Assembly (NCBI GenBank): GCA_902788805.1 | Contig: CADALO010000001.1 | Coordinates: 124,001 to 188,000, forward strand | Direction of reading: 5' to 3' | DNA length: 64,000 nucleotides | Source: an uncultured Bacteroidota bacterium | GTDB taxonomy: Bacteria; Bacteroidota; Bacteroidia; Bacteroidales; P3 | Part shown: one piece after another, positions 8,535 through 18,469 of the stretch | How the letters are laid out: every line of letters begins with the position of its first letter | How positions within the stretch are numbered: the first letter of the stretch is position 1 | Position numbers and translations under genes: made by a program | Notes under the pieces: generated by a model | What the model saw: the letters and a program-made list of their open reading frames with translations, nothing else | Databases searched by the model: none | What the model was told of the DNA's origin: nothing

Positions 8535-9703
8535 CTTAAGGCAAAAAGCAGATGGTAGAGTCCGATGCCGAGGTAGTTGCCGAGCATATAGCCCAGCAAT
8601 CCGATAGTGATGCCGAGAATGACGATGTCTTTGTTGTTGAGCAGCGCTGCCGCAAGCGGCACAAAAGGCGGTGAGTTGATAAGGGCTACGGAGCATACCA
8701 TTACCGAGTCGCCGTCGATTTTCAGCAGTTTTGCGAAAAGGATTTGGAGTATAAGCGAGCCTAAGATGATGAATCCCAAATAGTAGAGGATGGGTAGGCT
8801 GCCGGCTATGTCCATTTCGCGCACATTGCAGGCGGAGGCGATTGCGAGGCAGAAGACGTAGACGCAGTAGAGGCCGAGGTCGAATGAGTGCTGTTGCTTT
8901 CGCATTGGCGGCAGGAAGGATGCGGCAATGGCGAGGGTGGTGAGCAGCAGGATGAGGACGGTCATATTGGGGCTGCCGTCGCGTGAAGCAATCAGCGAGA
9001 CGGCGTAGGAGATGGCTGCTATTGCGAGAGTTGTGGCTATTGCAAGCAGTGATGTCTTCAGGTGTTCGTGGTCGAAAGGATTGACTTTAACGCTTTCGTC
9101 GTCGCTTTTTGTTTGTGTGCCCGCATTGCTGCTTTTGATTTTGCCGGAACCCAGCAGCGTGCGGAACACTTTTTTGCCGAAAAATATTACGAATACGAGG
9201 TATAATCCAGTGACTATCAGGTCGTAGCTTGTGATGTAAAGGTACGTCTGATGCGGCATACCGACGGCTTGCTTGATGGCTCCCATATTGGGTATGCCGC
9301 CAGTGTAGATGCCTGTGGCTACGGCACATACCTTAGCGAAACCCTTTGGGCTGCTATAGCTGCCGCGGAAGATGAAATAGCCTGCAACTGTGACGATGAG
9401 CACCGACAGCAAACCCGACAAGAACACCTTGAAGGCCTTGCCAATCTGCCAGTTGTTCATATCGCATCCCATAAGCATCAGCGGGATGGCCAGCGGCACA
9501 GCCAGGTTGCTGAAGAGCGTGTTGGTGGCTGTGTTGAGCGAGAAGATGCCGTCGTCGGTAGGCAGCAGGTTGGCGACGGCGAGACCTATGAGGTAGAGCA
9601 CCGTCATCGGGCTGACTTTCTCTATCCAGCTCCAGCGTTTGGCCAACTGCATTACCAGCAGCGGGACACCCAACAGGTAGATTATTGATAGAACGGTATT
9701 CAT
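8531..9703 (-). CDS. DUF819 family integral membrane protein
   Basis: 390 aa, hydrophobic throughout, with roughly ten membrane helices. The sequences VSPMTVLYLIGLAVANLLP near the start and LALINSPPFVPLAAALLNN-type text near the end (SVALINSPPFVPLAAAL) are typical of DUF819, a family with a transporter-like fold of unknown substrate. It lies 46 nt downstream of uvrA on the same strand and may be read as the tail of that operon. The stop overlaps the convergent phosphoesterase gene. Confidence 0.85.
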   Translation of the reverse strand: MNTVLSIIYLLGVPLLVMQLAKRWSWIEKVSPMTVLYLIGLAVANLLPTDDGIFSLNTATNTLFSNLAVPLAIPLMLMGCDMNNWQIGKAFKVFLSGLLSVLIVTVAGYFIFRGSYSSPKGFAKVCAVATGIYTGGIPNMGAIKQAVGMPHQTYLYITSYDLIVTGLYLVFVIFFGKKVFRTLLGSGKIKSSNAGTQTKSDDESVKVNPFDHEHLKTSLLAIATTLAIAAISYAVSLIASRDGSPNMTVLILLLTTLAIAASFLPPMRKQQHSFDLGLYCVYVFCLAIASACNVREMDIAGSLPILYYLGFIILGSLILQILFAKLLKIDGDSVMVCSVALINSPPFVPLAAALLNNKDIVILGITIGLLGYMLGNYLGIGLYHLLFALS

Positions 9704-9749
9704 CGTTTCAACGCTTTCGTTATGAATTCAGTATGTTTAATAATATTTA

Positions 9750-12581
9750 TTAGTGTTTTTTGCTTGCCTCGAGCTCTTCTTTCAGGTACTGGCCTGTGAA
9801 GTTGTCTTTCTCTTCTGCAAGTTTCTCTGGTGTGCCGGCAAATACGATTTCACCGCCTTTCTTGCCACCGTCGGGACCGATGTCGATTATCCAGTCGGCC
9901 ACCTTGATTACATCCATATTGTGCTCAATTACAAGGATTGTATTGCCTTTGTCCACAAGCTTTTGCAGCACTTCGAGCAGGACGCGGATGTCTTCGAAGT
10001 GAAGGCCTGTGGTGGGCTCGTCAAGGATGTAGAGGGTGTTGCCGGTATCGGCTTTGGCCAATTCGGTGGCAAGCTTGATGCGCTGTGCCTCGCCGCCGCT
10101 AAGGGTTGTGGATGATTGTCCGAGGGTGATATAACCTAATCCTACGTCCTTGACGGCCTGCAGTTTGCGGGCGATTTTGGGATAGTTTTCGAAGAACTCG
10201 ACGGCTTCGTTGATGGTCATATCGAGCACGTCGGCTATGGACTTTCCTTTGTATCTGATTTCGAGGGTTTCACGGTTGTAGCGCTTGCCGTTGCAGACCT
10301 CGCAGTTGATGTAGACGTCGGGCAGGAAGTTCATCTCTATGGTGCGCACCCCGGCGCCTTTGCAGGTGTCGCAGCGGCCACCGGCAACGTTGAACGAGAA
10401 ACGTCCGGGCTTGTAGCCGCGTATGCGTGCGCTGGGCAGCTGGGCAAACAATTGGCGTATTTCGTCGAATACGCCTACGTATGTTGCTGGGTTCGAGCGA
10501 GGTGTGCGTCCGATGGGGGCTTGGTCAATCTCTATTACCTTGTCGATGTTGTCTATGCCTTTGATGTTCCGATAGGGCAACGGGCGCTTTTGCGAACGGT
10601 AGAAGTGCTGGTTCAGTATTGGATGCAGGGTTTCGTTGATGAGTGACGATTTGCCGCTGCCGCTGACTCCGGTGACGCATACAAAGATCCCGAGGGGTAT
10701 ATCGAGGGTGACATCTTTAAGATTGTTGCCTGTAGCGCCTTCAAGGACAATGTGTTTGCACCCTTTTGTGCTGCGACGCTGGGGGATAGATATGTCACGT
10801 ATGCGGTTCAGGTAGTCGCAGGTCATTGTCTTGTGCTTCAGAAATTCTTTCTGTGGGCCGGCAGCTACCACCTTTCCTCCGCGTATGCCGGCACCGGGAC
10901 CGATGTCGATCACATAGTCGGCGCTGAGTATCATATCGCGGTCGTGCTCCACAACGATGACAGAATTGCCGAGGTCGCGCAGCTCTTTCAGCGCGTCGAT
11001 TAGTCGGCGGTTGTCGCGTTGGTGCAGTCCTATAGAGGGTTCGTCAAGGATGTATAATACATTAACGAGTTTGGCGCCGATCTGTGTGGCAAGGCGTATG
11101 CGCTGGCTCTCGCCGCCGCTGAGCGTTTTGGAACTGCGGTTAAGCGAGAGATAGCCTACACCTACGTCGATAAGGAATTTGGTGCGGGTCGTTATTTCAC
11201 GGAGTATTTCGTGGGCCACCTCGCGACGGTTCTGGTCAAGCTTCTCTTCAAGGCTGGCAGCCCATTGGTAGAACTCGGTGAGGTTCATCTCGGCCACCTC
11301 GCCAATATGCTTGCCGTCGATGAGGAAACAGAGCGACTCCTCTTTCAGACGGTATCCGTGACAATGCGGGCAGGTGACAGTATTCATAAAACTATTGGCC
11401 CATTTCTGTATGGCTGCCGACTGGTCGTCGGTGGCCATCTCGCTGATATAGTTGGCAATGCCGGGGAAGCCACCGCGGTAACCGCTTTCGCTATCGACGT
11501 TGATGCCCATATAGTCGCTGGTGCCATAGAGGATTACGTTAAGGGCCTCGTCGCTGAGATCGGCCAAAGGGTCGTCGAGCGTGAAGTGGTAGAAGCGGCC
11601 AAGGCTTTCCAACTGGCGGTACATATAGTTTGTGGCGGAGTATTTGCCCAAAACGTCAAGTCCGCCGTCACGTATGCTTTTCTTTGGGTCTGGGATGATC
11701 TTTTTTAGGTCCACCTCGGCAATCTCACCGAGACCGTTGCATTTCGGGCAGGCTCCGTATGGCGAGTTGAACGAGAAAGTGTTCGGCTCCGGCTCGGGGT
11801 AGGAGATGCCTGTGTCGGGGTCCATAAGCATACGGCTGAAATAACGCGGCTGAGCGTCGCCGTTACCGCTGTTCTCCAGTATCATAAGCATTCCTTTGCC
11901 CTGCTTGAAGGCAGTCTTTACTGCCTCTTCAAGGCGTCGTTGGCCCTTCTCGTTGACGCGGATGCGGTCTATTACCAGCTCAATGTCGTGCGTCTTGTAG
12001 CGGTCGACCTGCATATTGTAGGTAAGCTCACGGATTTCGCCGTCGACGCGGACTCGCAGGTATCCTTTCTTTGCCACCTGCTGGAACAGCTCGCGGTAGT
12101 GACCCTTGCGGCTTCGCACAAGCGGGGCAAGCACAAGGACATCCTTGTTGGCAAACTCGGAAGAGATGATGTCTATGATTTGGGTTTCGGTGTATTTAAT
12201 CATCTTCTTGCCGCTGACATTGGAGTAGGCGTCGGCCACTCGCGCGTAGAGCAGACGGACGAAGTCGTAGATTTCGGTAACAGTGCCAACCGTCGAGCGA
12301 GGGTTCTTGTTGGTGGTCTTCTGCTCAATGGAGATGACAGGGCTGAGGCCGTTGATGCTGTCCACGTCGGGACGTTCCATATTGCCGATGAAGTGGCGTG
12401 CGTAAGCCGAGAAAGTCTCCATATAGCGGCGCTGGCCTTCGGCATAGATAGTGTCGAAAGCAAGCGACGACTTGCCGCTGCCGCTCAGACCGGTGAAGAC
12501 AACCAACTGGTTGCGTGGCAGGTCGATGTCTATGTTCTGCAGGTTGTGTTCGCGGGCACCAAGTATTTCAAGTTTGTTCAT
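9750..12581 (-). CDS. uvrA: UvrABC excinuclease subunit A
   Basis: 943 aa from the ATG at 12581. A GTG four codons upstream at 12593 is a weaker alternative. It is a damage-recognition ATPase for nucleotide excision repair. The first nucleotide-binding domain has GLSGSGKSSLAFDT and SGGESQRIRLATQ. The zinc-binding regions are CPKC/CPHC and, near residue 740, CDTCKGAG with CEVCNGKR. The second domain has GVSGSGKSSLINET and SGGEAQRIKLATEL. All signature parts are present at normal length. It is the fifth gene of the bamD operon, 22 nt after the transglycosylase gene, an order I do not remember as standard. Confidence 0.96.
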   Translation of the reverse strand: MNKLEILGAREHNLQNIDIDLPRNQLVVFTGLSGSGKSSLAFDTIYAEGQRRYMETFSAYARHFIGNMERPDVDSINGLSPVISIEQKTTNKNPRSTVGTVTEIYDFVRLLYARVADAYSNVSGKKMIKYTETQIIDIISSEFANKDVLVLAPLVRSRKGHYRELFQQVAKKGYLRVRVDGEIRELTYNMQVDRYKTHDIELVIDRIRVNEKGQRRLEEAVKTAFKQGKGMLMILENSGNGDAQPRYFSRMLMDPDTGISYPEPEPNTFSFNSPYGACPKCNGLGEIAEVDLKKIIPDPKKSIRDGGLDVLGKYSATNYMYRQLESLGRFYHFTLDDPLADLSDEALNVILYGTSDYMGINVDSESGYRGGFPGIANYISEMATDDQSAAIQKWANSFMNTVTCPHCHGYRLKEESLCFLIDGKHIGEVAEMNLTEFYQWAASLEEKLDQNRREVAHEILREITTRTKFLIDVGVGYLSLNRSSKTLSGGESQRIRLATQIGAKLVNVLYILDEPSIGLHQRDNRRLIDALKELRDLGNSVIVVEHDRDMILSADYVIDIGPGAGIRGGKVVAAGPQKEFLKHKTMTCDYLNRIRDISIPQRRSTKGCKHIVLEGATGNNLKDVTLDIPLGIFVCVTGVSGSGKSSLINETLHPILNQHFYRSQKRPLPYRNIKGIDNIDKVIEIDQAPIGRTPRSNPATYVGVFDEIRQLFAQLPSARIRGYKPGRFSFNVAGGRCDTCKGAGVRTIEMNFLPDVYINCEVCNGKRYNRETLEIRYKGKSIADVLDMTINEAVEFFENYPKIARKLQAVKDVGLGYITLGQSSTTLSGGEAQRIKLATELAKADTGNTLYILDEPTTGLHFEDIRVLLEVLQKLVDKGNTILVIEHNMDVIKVADWIIDIGPDGGKKGGEIVFAGTPEKLAEEKDNFTGQYLKEELEASKKH

Positions 12582-12603
12582 TTCACGATTCACTAATCAC
12601 TAT

Positions 12604-13596
12604 TCACATTTTAGTTATGAATTCAGTCCCTTTGTCGCGGTCGGTGCGAATGTGCGACAGGGTGGTCCCGTTCCTGACGGGCAGTTTGACGGTATAGGTC
12701 TTGTTGGCTTTGTTGGTGAGCTTGTCGGTTGTAATCCAGGGGTTCAGCTCACGCAGCATCTTGTAGGTCGTGCCGTTGCTTTTGGCAAAGTCGTAGAGGT
12801 CGACATTCTGTCCGCTCAGTTTCTCCGTCTTTGTCGGCAGGGTGGGGTAGAGGTCGCAGGGTCTAAGGAAGAAACCGTATTGCTGCGGGTGTTGCATTAT
12901 CTGCTTGACGGCCAGAATGCGGTAGACGTAGCGCGTGGTCTCGTTGTTGAGACGCGTGTCGTAGTAGCTGGCAATGCTCTGGCGTTCCATATTACGCTGC
13001 AGGCCGTTCTCCCCACAATTGTAGGCTGCTGCAGCCGCTGTCCAGCTGCCGAACTTGCCGTAAAGTGACTTAAGGTACTTGCAAGCCGCTTCGGTAGCCG
13101 CCTCCACGTTGTTGCGCATATCGATCTCGTCGTTGATTTCCAGCCCGTATTTCTGGCCGGTAGCCTTGATAAACTGCCAGAAGCCCTGTGCCTTGGCTGG
13201 CGATGTGGCATTGGTCAGGCCGCTCTCAATAACGCAAAGGTATTTGAAGTCGGCTGGAATGCCGTTCTTTTTCAAAATGGGTTCGATTATGGGAAAAAAG
13301 CGATGGGCACGCTTAAAGTAGAGCAGAGTACTGGTATGGCCGAAGGTGTTGACAATCATTTCACGGTCAAGGCCTTCGCGAACATAGTATATGTCCAACG
13401 GCACGGGTTCGCCTGCAAACGACATCGTGTCGGGAAGCGTCGGCGAATAGATGCGAGGGTTTGCGTTGACGCGCTGCAGGCCGTTATCAGGACCTGCGTT
13501 TTTCTCGGCGTTGTCCTTGTCAATGGCGCAGACAAAGACAAGCAGCACAAGCGTGACGCAAGAAAGGATTAGTGCCAGTGTGCTCTTGTTTTTCAT
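12604..13596 (-). CDS. Lytic transglycosylase, MltD-like
   Basis: 330 aa with one N-terminal hydrophobic segment (LALILSCVTLVLLVFVCAI), either a membrane anchor or an uncleaved signal. The SLT domain has the catalytic Glu in VIESGLTNATSPAKAQGFWQ and the AAYNCGENGL motif. The C-terminal part (GQNVDLYDFAKSNGTTYKML) resembles a single degenerate LysM repeat. It would cut peptidoglycan strands in the periplasm. It lies 22 nt after coaBC and 22 nt before uvrA, so it is in the bamD operon. Confidence 0.9.
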   Translation of the reverse strand: MKNKSTLALILSCVTLVLLVFVCAIDKDNAEKNAGPDNGLQRVNANPRIYSPTLPDTMSFAGEPVPLDIYYVREGLDREMIVNTFGHTSTLLYFKRAHRFFPIIEPILKKNGIPADFKYLCVIESGLTNATSPAKAQGFWQFIKATGQKYGLEINDEIDMRNNVEAATEAACKYLKSLYGKFGSWTAAAAAYNCGENGLQRNMERQSIASYYDTRLNNETTRYVYRILAVKQIMQHPQQYGFFLRPCDLYPTLPTKTEKLSGQNVDLYDFAKSNGTTYKMLRELNPWITTDKLTNKANKTYTVKLPVRNGTTLSHIRTDRDKGTEFITKM

Positions 13597-13618
13597 AAGG
13601 ATGTATTTTGTGTCAGAA

Positions 13619-14842
13619 TCAGGTTTTGCAGCTCTTCAGCAGCTTGTCGGCGATGTCGCTGGCCACTGCCTGCTTGCTTTTCAGCGTCCCTGCATCGATG
13701 TTGCCGCTACGGTCGATAATAGTCACCTTGTTGGTGTCATATCCAAAGCCGGCTCCTTTGTCGTGCAGCGAGTTGAGGACGATGAAGTCAAGGTTTTTCT
13801 TCTCCAGCTTTTTCTTGGCGTTTTCCAGTTCGTTGTCGGTCTCGAGGGCGAAGCCTACAAGCATTTGGTCAGCACTTTTCATACTGCCCAGAGTGGCCAG
13901 GATGTCGGGATTCTGCACCAGGTGCAGCGTCATATCGTCCTTGTCGCTCTGTTTCTTTATTTTATGGTCAGCTTCGTGTTCGGGGCGGAAATCGGCCACG
14001 GCAGCACTTAGGATAGCAGCGTTACAGGATGGGAAGCGACTGGTGGCAGCTTCATACATCTCGCGGGCCGAGACAACGTCGATGCGTTCAATGTTTGGGT
14101 GATGCACTTCAAGGTGCGTCGGGCCGGCCACAAGGAACACCTTGCAGCCACGGCGTGCAAACTCTTCGGCGAGCGCAAAGCCCATCTTGCCTGTCGAAAA
14201 GTTGCCTATGAAGCGCACCGAATCTATTTTCTCGTAGGTAGGACCTGCAGTGATAAGTATTTTCAGACTCTTTTCGCTGCTGCCTGTAAGCGATGCAATC
14301 ATCTGCTCTACAATTCTTTCAGGCTCCTCCATACGTCCGTTGCCGGTAGTGCCGCAAGCAAGCTCGCCAGAGGTGCTTTCGATGACAGTTGCACCGTTGG
14401 CACGCAGATAGTCCAGGTTGCGCTGCAACGCGGGACTTTCAAGCATTTGGGTGTTCATTGCCGGGCAGATGAAGAGCGGCTTGCGAAACGACAGCAGCAG
14501 GGTCGACAGTGCATCGTCGCCTATGCCCGATGCCATCTTGCCGATAATGTTGGCTGTGGCAGGTGCCACAACCATTGCGTCGCCCCAGTCCTTTAGCGAG
14601 ATGTGCTCGGTGCTGTGCGGGTTGCTGCGGTCGAAAAGTTGCGAATAGACGCGGTTGCCCGACACCGTCTCGAGGGTCAGCTCGGTGACGAACTGCAACG
14701 CGTGCTCGGTGACGGCGCACATCACTTCGGCACCCGCCTTGACCAGCAGGCGCACCAACAGCGGTGTCTTGTAGGCAGCAATGCCGCCACTGACGCCAAC
14801 AATGATGCGTTTGCCCTGCAGGGGCTTTGCGTCGTCGGCCAT
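13619..14842 (-). CDS. coaBC: Bifunctional phosphopantothenoylcysteine decarboxylase / phosphopantothenate-cysteine ligase
   Basis: 407 aa from the ATG at 14842. The reading frame extends upstream, but that part overlaps rpoZ and is not homologous. The CoaC half has GVSGGIAAYK, the flavin-site segment and PAMNTQML with the conserved Cys region (GELACG). The CoaB half has ITAGPTYEKIDSVRFIGNFSTGKMG and the AAVADFRP motif. It makes 4'-phosphopantetheine for coenzyme A. Only 4 nt separate it from rpoZ. Confidence 0.95.
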   Translation of the reverse strand: MADDAKPLQGKRIIVGVSGGIAAYKTPLLVRLLVKAGAEVMCAVTEHALQFVTELTLETVSGNRVYSQLFDRSNPHSTEHISLKDWGDAMVVAPATANIIGKMASGIGDDALSTLLLSFRKPLFICPAMNTQMLESPALQRNLDYLRANGATVIESTSGELACGTTGNGRMEEPERIVEQMIASLTGSSEKSLKILITAGPTYEKIDSVRFIGNFSTGKMGFALAEEFARRGCKVFLVAGPTHLEVHHPNIERIDVVSAREMYEAATSRFPSCNAAILSAAVADFRPEHEADHKIKKQSDKDDMTLHLVQNPDILATLGSMKSADQMLVGFALETDNELENAKKKLEKKNLDFIVLNSLHDKGAGFGYDTNKVTIIDRSGNIDAGTLKSKQAVASDIADKLLKSCKT

Positions 14843-14846
14843 AGTC

Positions 14847-15239
14847 TTACTTGGTTTCGGCGGTGACACCCTCGGCGATGGCCTCATTCTCCATAGCCTC
14901 GAGGCGCTGCATATTCTTGTCTTCCTTGGCGGGGTTGCGATAGTAGATATCACCATCAAGGTATTCCTGAGTAGCCATCAGGGTAGGCTTGGGCATCTGC
15001 TCATAGTGACGCACCACCTCAATCTGCTCGCGGTTCTCGTAAATCTCGTCCATCGTGTCGATGGTCGAAGCAAACTCCTCGATTTTCTTGTGGAGCTCGC
15101 GTTTCATATCAGTTGCAATCTGGTTGGAGCGTTTCGACAGCACGGCGACGGTCTCGTAGATGTTGCCGGTGCCCTCGCTGAACTGGGCGGTGTTGCGTGT
15201 AATTGTAGTGTTTACAGGACGGTTCTTCTTTACTTCCAT
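14847..15239 (-). CDS. rpoZ: RNA polymerase omega subunit (Bacteroidota type)
   Basis: 130 aa. It contains the Rpb6/omega core TGNIYETVAVLSKRSNQIA followed by a charged helix and the Bacteroidota-typical tail REQIEVVRHYEQMPKPTL and DGDIYYRNPAKE. It assists RNA polymerase assembly. It sits between bamD and coaBC, the order I remember for Bacteroidales, which supports the call. The acidic C-terminus after residue 110 is variable. Confidence 0.88.
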   Translation of the reverse strand: MEVKKNRPVNTTITRNTAQFSEGTGNIYETVAVLSKRSNQIATDMKRELHKKIEEFASTIDTMDEIYENREQIEVVRHYEQMPKPTLMATQEYLDGDIYYRNPAKEDKNMQRLEAMENEAIAEGVTAETK

Positions 15240-15288
15240 TGTTGTATTTTGATTTATTGATTTCTTGTGTTTTGGATTTGTTGTCGAC

Positions 15289-16098
15289 TTAGTTCTGTTC
15301 GGCCAGTTTCTGGAGCTCGGCCTTGCAGTTGTTATAGATGGTCTGGCATTCAGCCATATACTTCGAGTTCTGGAACGTTACAGCGAATTTGTCAAAGTTG
15401 TTGATGACCTGGTGCAGACGCTCTTTCATCTTGTCCTCGCGGCTGTTGATGGCGTAGATGTAGCCCGATTTGACGATGTAGTACATCGCCTCCTCGCGGT
15501 ATGGCGAATCGGGATAGTTCTTCAGAAAATTGTTGAGCGACACCACAGCGGCGCGGTACGACTCGGTATTGTAGTAGCCGACGGCTATCTCATAGTCCTT
15601 AAGCATCAGCTTGCCGCGCAATTCGTCAAGGTAGTTGTTGACCTCGGGGATATGTGTGCTGTGCGGATAGCGCTCGCTGAACTGCTCCAGTTCGGTGATG
15701 GCATCCTTTGTGGTGCTCTGGTCAAGGGTGTGCGACGGCGAGTCCATATACTGGCAGTAGGCCGAAAGGAATGCCGCCTCCTCAGCACGACTGCTGTAGG
15801 GAAAGCGCTTTGTGAACATCTTGAACTGGTAGCTGCCAAGATAGTAGTACTCCGATTTCAGCAGGCTTTGGCCATAATACCACGCTATGTCCTCCGAGTG
15901 CTCGTTGCTGCGGTCATAGAGAGTCAGGTTTTCAAACAACTGGCGGGCCCGGGTATAGCGTCCCTCGTTGTAATAACGCAAAGCTGCATCGTATTTTGCG
16001 GAATAATCGGTGCTTTTGAGCATCTTGTCATACCCGTTGCAACTGCATAACGCAATGAACGATAGCGCGATAAGTGTATATTGGCAAAGTCTCTTCAT
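15289..16098 (-). CDS. bamD: Outer-membrane assembly lipoprotein BamD
   Basis: 269 aa from the ATG at 16098. The frame continues 19 codons upstream, but those lack signal-peptide character. The lipoprotein signal MKRLCQYTLIALSFIALCSC has its lipid-attachment Cys near residue 20. The rest is tetratricopeptide-like helix pairs (AALRYYNEGRYTRARQLFEN, FTKRFPYSSRAEEAAFLSAY, LNNFLKNYPDSPYREEAMYY). It is part of the BAM complex that inserts outer-membrane beta-barrels. It is the first gene of the minus-strand operon bamD-rpoZ-coaBC-mltD-like-uvrA. Confidence 0.92.
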   Translation of the reverse strand: MKRLCQYTLIALSFIALCSCNGYDKMLKSTDYSAKYDAALRYYNEGRYTRARQLFENLTLYDRSNEHSEDIAWYYGQSLLKSEYYYLGSYQFKMFTKRFPYSSRAEEAAFLSAYCQYMDSPSHTLDQSTTKDAITELEQFSERYPHSTHIPEVNNYLDELRGKLMLKDYEIAVGYYNTESYRAAVVSLNNFLKNYPDSPYREEAMYYIVKSGYIYAINSREDKMKERLHQVINNFDKFAVTFQNSKYMAECQTIYNNCKAELQKLAEQN

Positions 16099-16510
16099 AG
16101 GGTGCAAAAATACAAACTTTTTTTGAATTGTATATAGAAAAATTAATAAAGTCAAAAAATAACGCTACTCGTGTTGTTTTATTGTCCGATATCTGCATAT
16201 TTCGTTCCGAAGTGTATACGGCACAACAAAAACTGTCGCTCAATCTCATTTCAAGTGCCTGTTTCCACCCCTTGTCGTTGACAGAAAACTCTGATAAAAA
16301 ATATGTCTCTTTTTGGGCCTCGTTTTACAACCGAAATAACCCTTCAAAACACCCCTCCGGACAGGGAGTCTTAAACCCCATTTTGGGGTCATAAACGATT
16401 GAGTGTTTCCTTGTTTTTTAACATTTTTTCAATAAATATAACTAACTGATAATCATATATGCTTTTTCTGGCTGCTCCGGAAATGCCCTGTATTTTCGCT
16501 GCCTCAAAGA

Positions 16511-16640
16511 CATATAAAACTCTGATTATAGTCCTATTAAAGTTTACTAACGTAAAATTTGATAAAACTTTGATAAGAGTTTGAGTAAACTTTGGTAAGA
16601 ATTTGGTACCTTGAAATCAGGGTGTTATGACGGGCCGAAA
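16511..16640. repeat. 11-bp palindromic array B1
   Basis: Five tandem 11-mers at 16556-16610 follow A[ACG]TTTG[AG][TG]A[AC][AGC]. They are AATTTGATAAA, ACTTTGATAAG, AGTTTGAGTAA, ACTTTGGTAAG and AATTTGGTACC. To the left, across a TTTACTAACGTAAAA centre (16544-16558), two to three degenerate copies run in the opposite orientation. The right flank GAAATCAGGGTGTTAT (16613-16628) recurs exactly, inverted, beside array B2 at 24451-24466. The array lies in the 813-bp gap between bamD and guaA. The rest of that gap (16099-16510 and 16641-16880) is AT-rich with a small CCCCA-TTT-TGGGG hairpin near 16375-16389 and no gene I can support. Confidence 0.8.
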
Positions 16641-16881
16641 ATGAGGCGAAAAAATGATAAATTTAACATTTTAAGAACGAGGTGAAAAAGCGTTTTTTCT
16701 GCCTTCAAAAACGGGGTGTTTTTCTGTGAAAACTTTTGTGCAGAAACAGGACGGGATTTTTTGCTCTAAAGAGCCTGAAACGGACCCTGAAACAAGGCAT
16801 TCTTAAGGAGGAACCGCCGGCGGGAAACGGGTGTTGAAATTGCTGTTTGCAATTTTATTTTCACGGTTTCAAAAAAAGATG

Positions 16882-16889
16882 TAATTTTG
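16882..16889 (+). promoter_or_regulatory. -7 box of the guaA promoter
   Basis: TAATTTTG fits TAnnTTTG. It lies 22 nt before the guaA ATG, so the leader would be very short. Confidence 0.55.
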
Positions 16890-16911
16890 TACTTTATTTA
16901 AAAACTAAAAT

Positions 16912-18438
16912 ATGGACACGATTATTGTCTTAGACTTTGGTTCTCAATACACTCAGTTGATTGCTCGCAAAGTGCGCGAGCTTAATATTTACTGCGAAAT
17001 CCATCCTTTCAACAAGATTCCGACGCTGACGGACGATGTGAAAGGCGTTATTTTTTCGGGTAGTCCCTATTCGTGCAATGCTGCCGATGCTCCGGTGCCT
17101 GATATGACGGGCATCAAGGGCAAACTGCCGTTGCTGGCCGTGTGCTACGGCGCACAGTATTTGGCAAAGTGGGGCGGTGGCAGCGTGCAGCAGTCGAAAA
17201 TACGCGAGTATGGCCGTGCAAATCTGCAGTTTATCGACACCACGTCGCCTCTGATGAAAGGTGTGCCGATGGGCTCGCAGGTGTGGATGAGCCACGGCGA
17301 CACGATTGAAAGCGTGCCGGGCAACTACCGTTGCATCTGCTCGACCGACAACGTCAAGTTCGCTGGCTATCAGATTGAGGGCGAGCAGACTTACGCTATC
17401 CAGTTCCATCCCGAGGTGCATCACTCGGTCGACGGTCTGACATTGCTCAAAAACTTTGTGGTTGACATCTGCGGATGCGACCAGAGTTGGACTCCTGAGT
17501 CGTTCATCGAAATGACTGTAAAGCAGATACGCGAGCAGGTGGGCAACGACAAGGTTATTCTTGGCTTGTCGGGTGGCGTCGACTCGTCGGTGGCCGCGGT
17601 GCTGCTGAACAGGGCTATAGGTCACAATCTGCATTGCATTTTTGTCGACAACGGTTTGTTGCGCAAGAACGAGTTTGAAGGCGTCCTGGAATCGTATCGC
17701 GATATGGGTCTGAACGTCAAGGGCGTGGACGCCAAGGAGCGTTTCTATGGTGTTTTGGCCGGCGTGACCGATCCCGAGAAGAAACGCAAGGCGATAGGCA
17801 AGACGTTTATCGATGTGTTCGACGATGCCTCGAAAGAGGTAGTCGATGCCAAGTGGCTGGCACAGGGCACGATATATCCCGATGTCATTGAGTCGAGTTC
17901 CGTCAAGGGACCGTCGCAGACCATCAAGTCGCACCATAATGTGGGCGGACTGCCGGATTATATGAAGCTCAAGCTGGTTGAGCCGTTGCGCAGCCTGTTC
18001 AAGGACGAGGTGCGCCGCGTGGGTCGCCAGTTGGGTATTAAACAGGAACTTATCGGCCGTCATCCTTTCCCGGGTCCGGGTCTGGCCATACGTATATTGA
18101 GCGACGTGACGCCCGAGAAGGTGCGCATATTGCAAGAGGTGGACGACATTTTCATCCAGGGACTGCGCGACAACGACCTGTACGACAAAGTATGGCAGGC
18201 GGGCGCAATGCTGCTGCCGGTGCAGTCAGTCGGTGTGATGGGCGACGAGAGGACGTATGAGAGCGTTGTGGCACTGAGGGCTGTCGAGTCGGTCGACGGT
18301 ATGACCGCCGACTGGTCACATCTGCCCTACGAGTTCCTTGCCAAGGTGTCGAACGACATCATTAACAGGGTGAAAGGTGTGAACCGCGTGGTTTACGACA
18401 TCAGCTCGAAACCGCCGGCAACGATAGAGTGGGAGTAG
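16912..18438 (+). CDS. guaA: GMP synthase (glutamine-hydrolysing)
   Basis: 508 aa. It converts XMP to GMP using glutamine and ATP. The N-terminal class I glutaminase has the nucleophile Cys in [10 protein letters not shown] (near residue 78) and the His/Glu pair in FHPEVHHS. The ATP pyrophosphatase P-loop is [16 protein letters not shown] (near residue 220). The C-terminal dimerisation domain ends PPATIEWE, the canonical end. It is the first gene of an operon with the LysM protein, lpxC and lpxA (gaps of 31, 33 and 11 nt). Confidence 0.97.
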   Translation: MDTIIVLDFGSQYTQLIARKVRELNIYCEIHPFNKIPTLTDDVKGVIFSGSPYSCNAADAPVPDMTGIKGKLPLLAVCYGAQYLAKWGGGSVQQSKIREYGRANLQFIDTTSPLMKGVPMGSQVWMSHGDTIESVPGNYRCICSTDNVKFAGYQIEGEQTYAIQFHPEVHHSVDGLTLLKNFVVDICGCDQSWTPESFIEMTVKQIREQVGNDKVILGLSGGVDSSVAAVLLNRAIGHNLHCIFVDNGLLRKNEFEGVLESYRDMGLNVKGVDAKERFYGVLAGVTDPEKKRKAIGKTFIDVFDDASKEVVDAKWLAQGTIYPDVIESSSVKGPSQTIKSHHNVGGLPDYMKLKLVEPLRSLFKDEVRRVGRQLGIKQELIGRHPFPGPGLAIRILSDVTPEKVRILQEVDDIFIQGLRDNDLYDKVWQAGAMLLPVQSVGVMGDERTYESVVALRAVESVDGMTADWSHLPYEFLAKVSNDIINRVKGVNRVVYDISSKPPATIEWE

Positions 18439-18469
18439 TGTTTTATTTTGAATCGAACAGCATAATATT

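Noticed and set aside
12581..12593. GTG start for uvrA at 12593 (and GTG at 20507 for lpxC)
   Set aside because: An ATG a few codons downstream matches the conserved N-termini. The upstream residues have no family counterpart.
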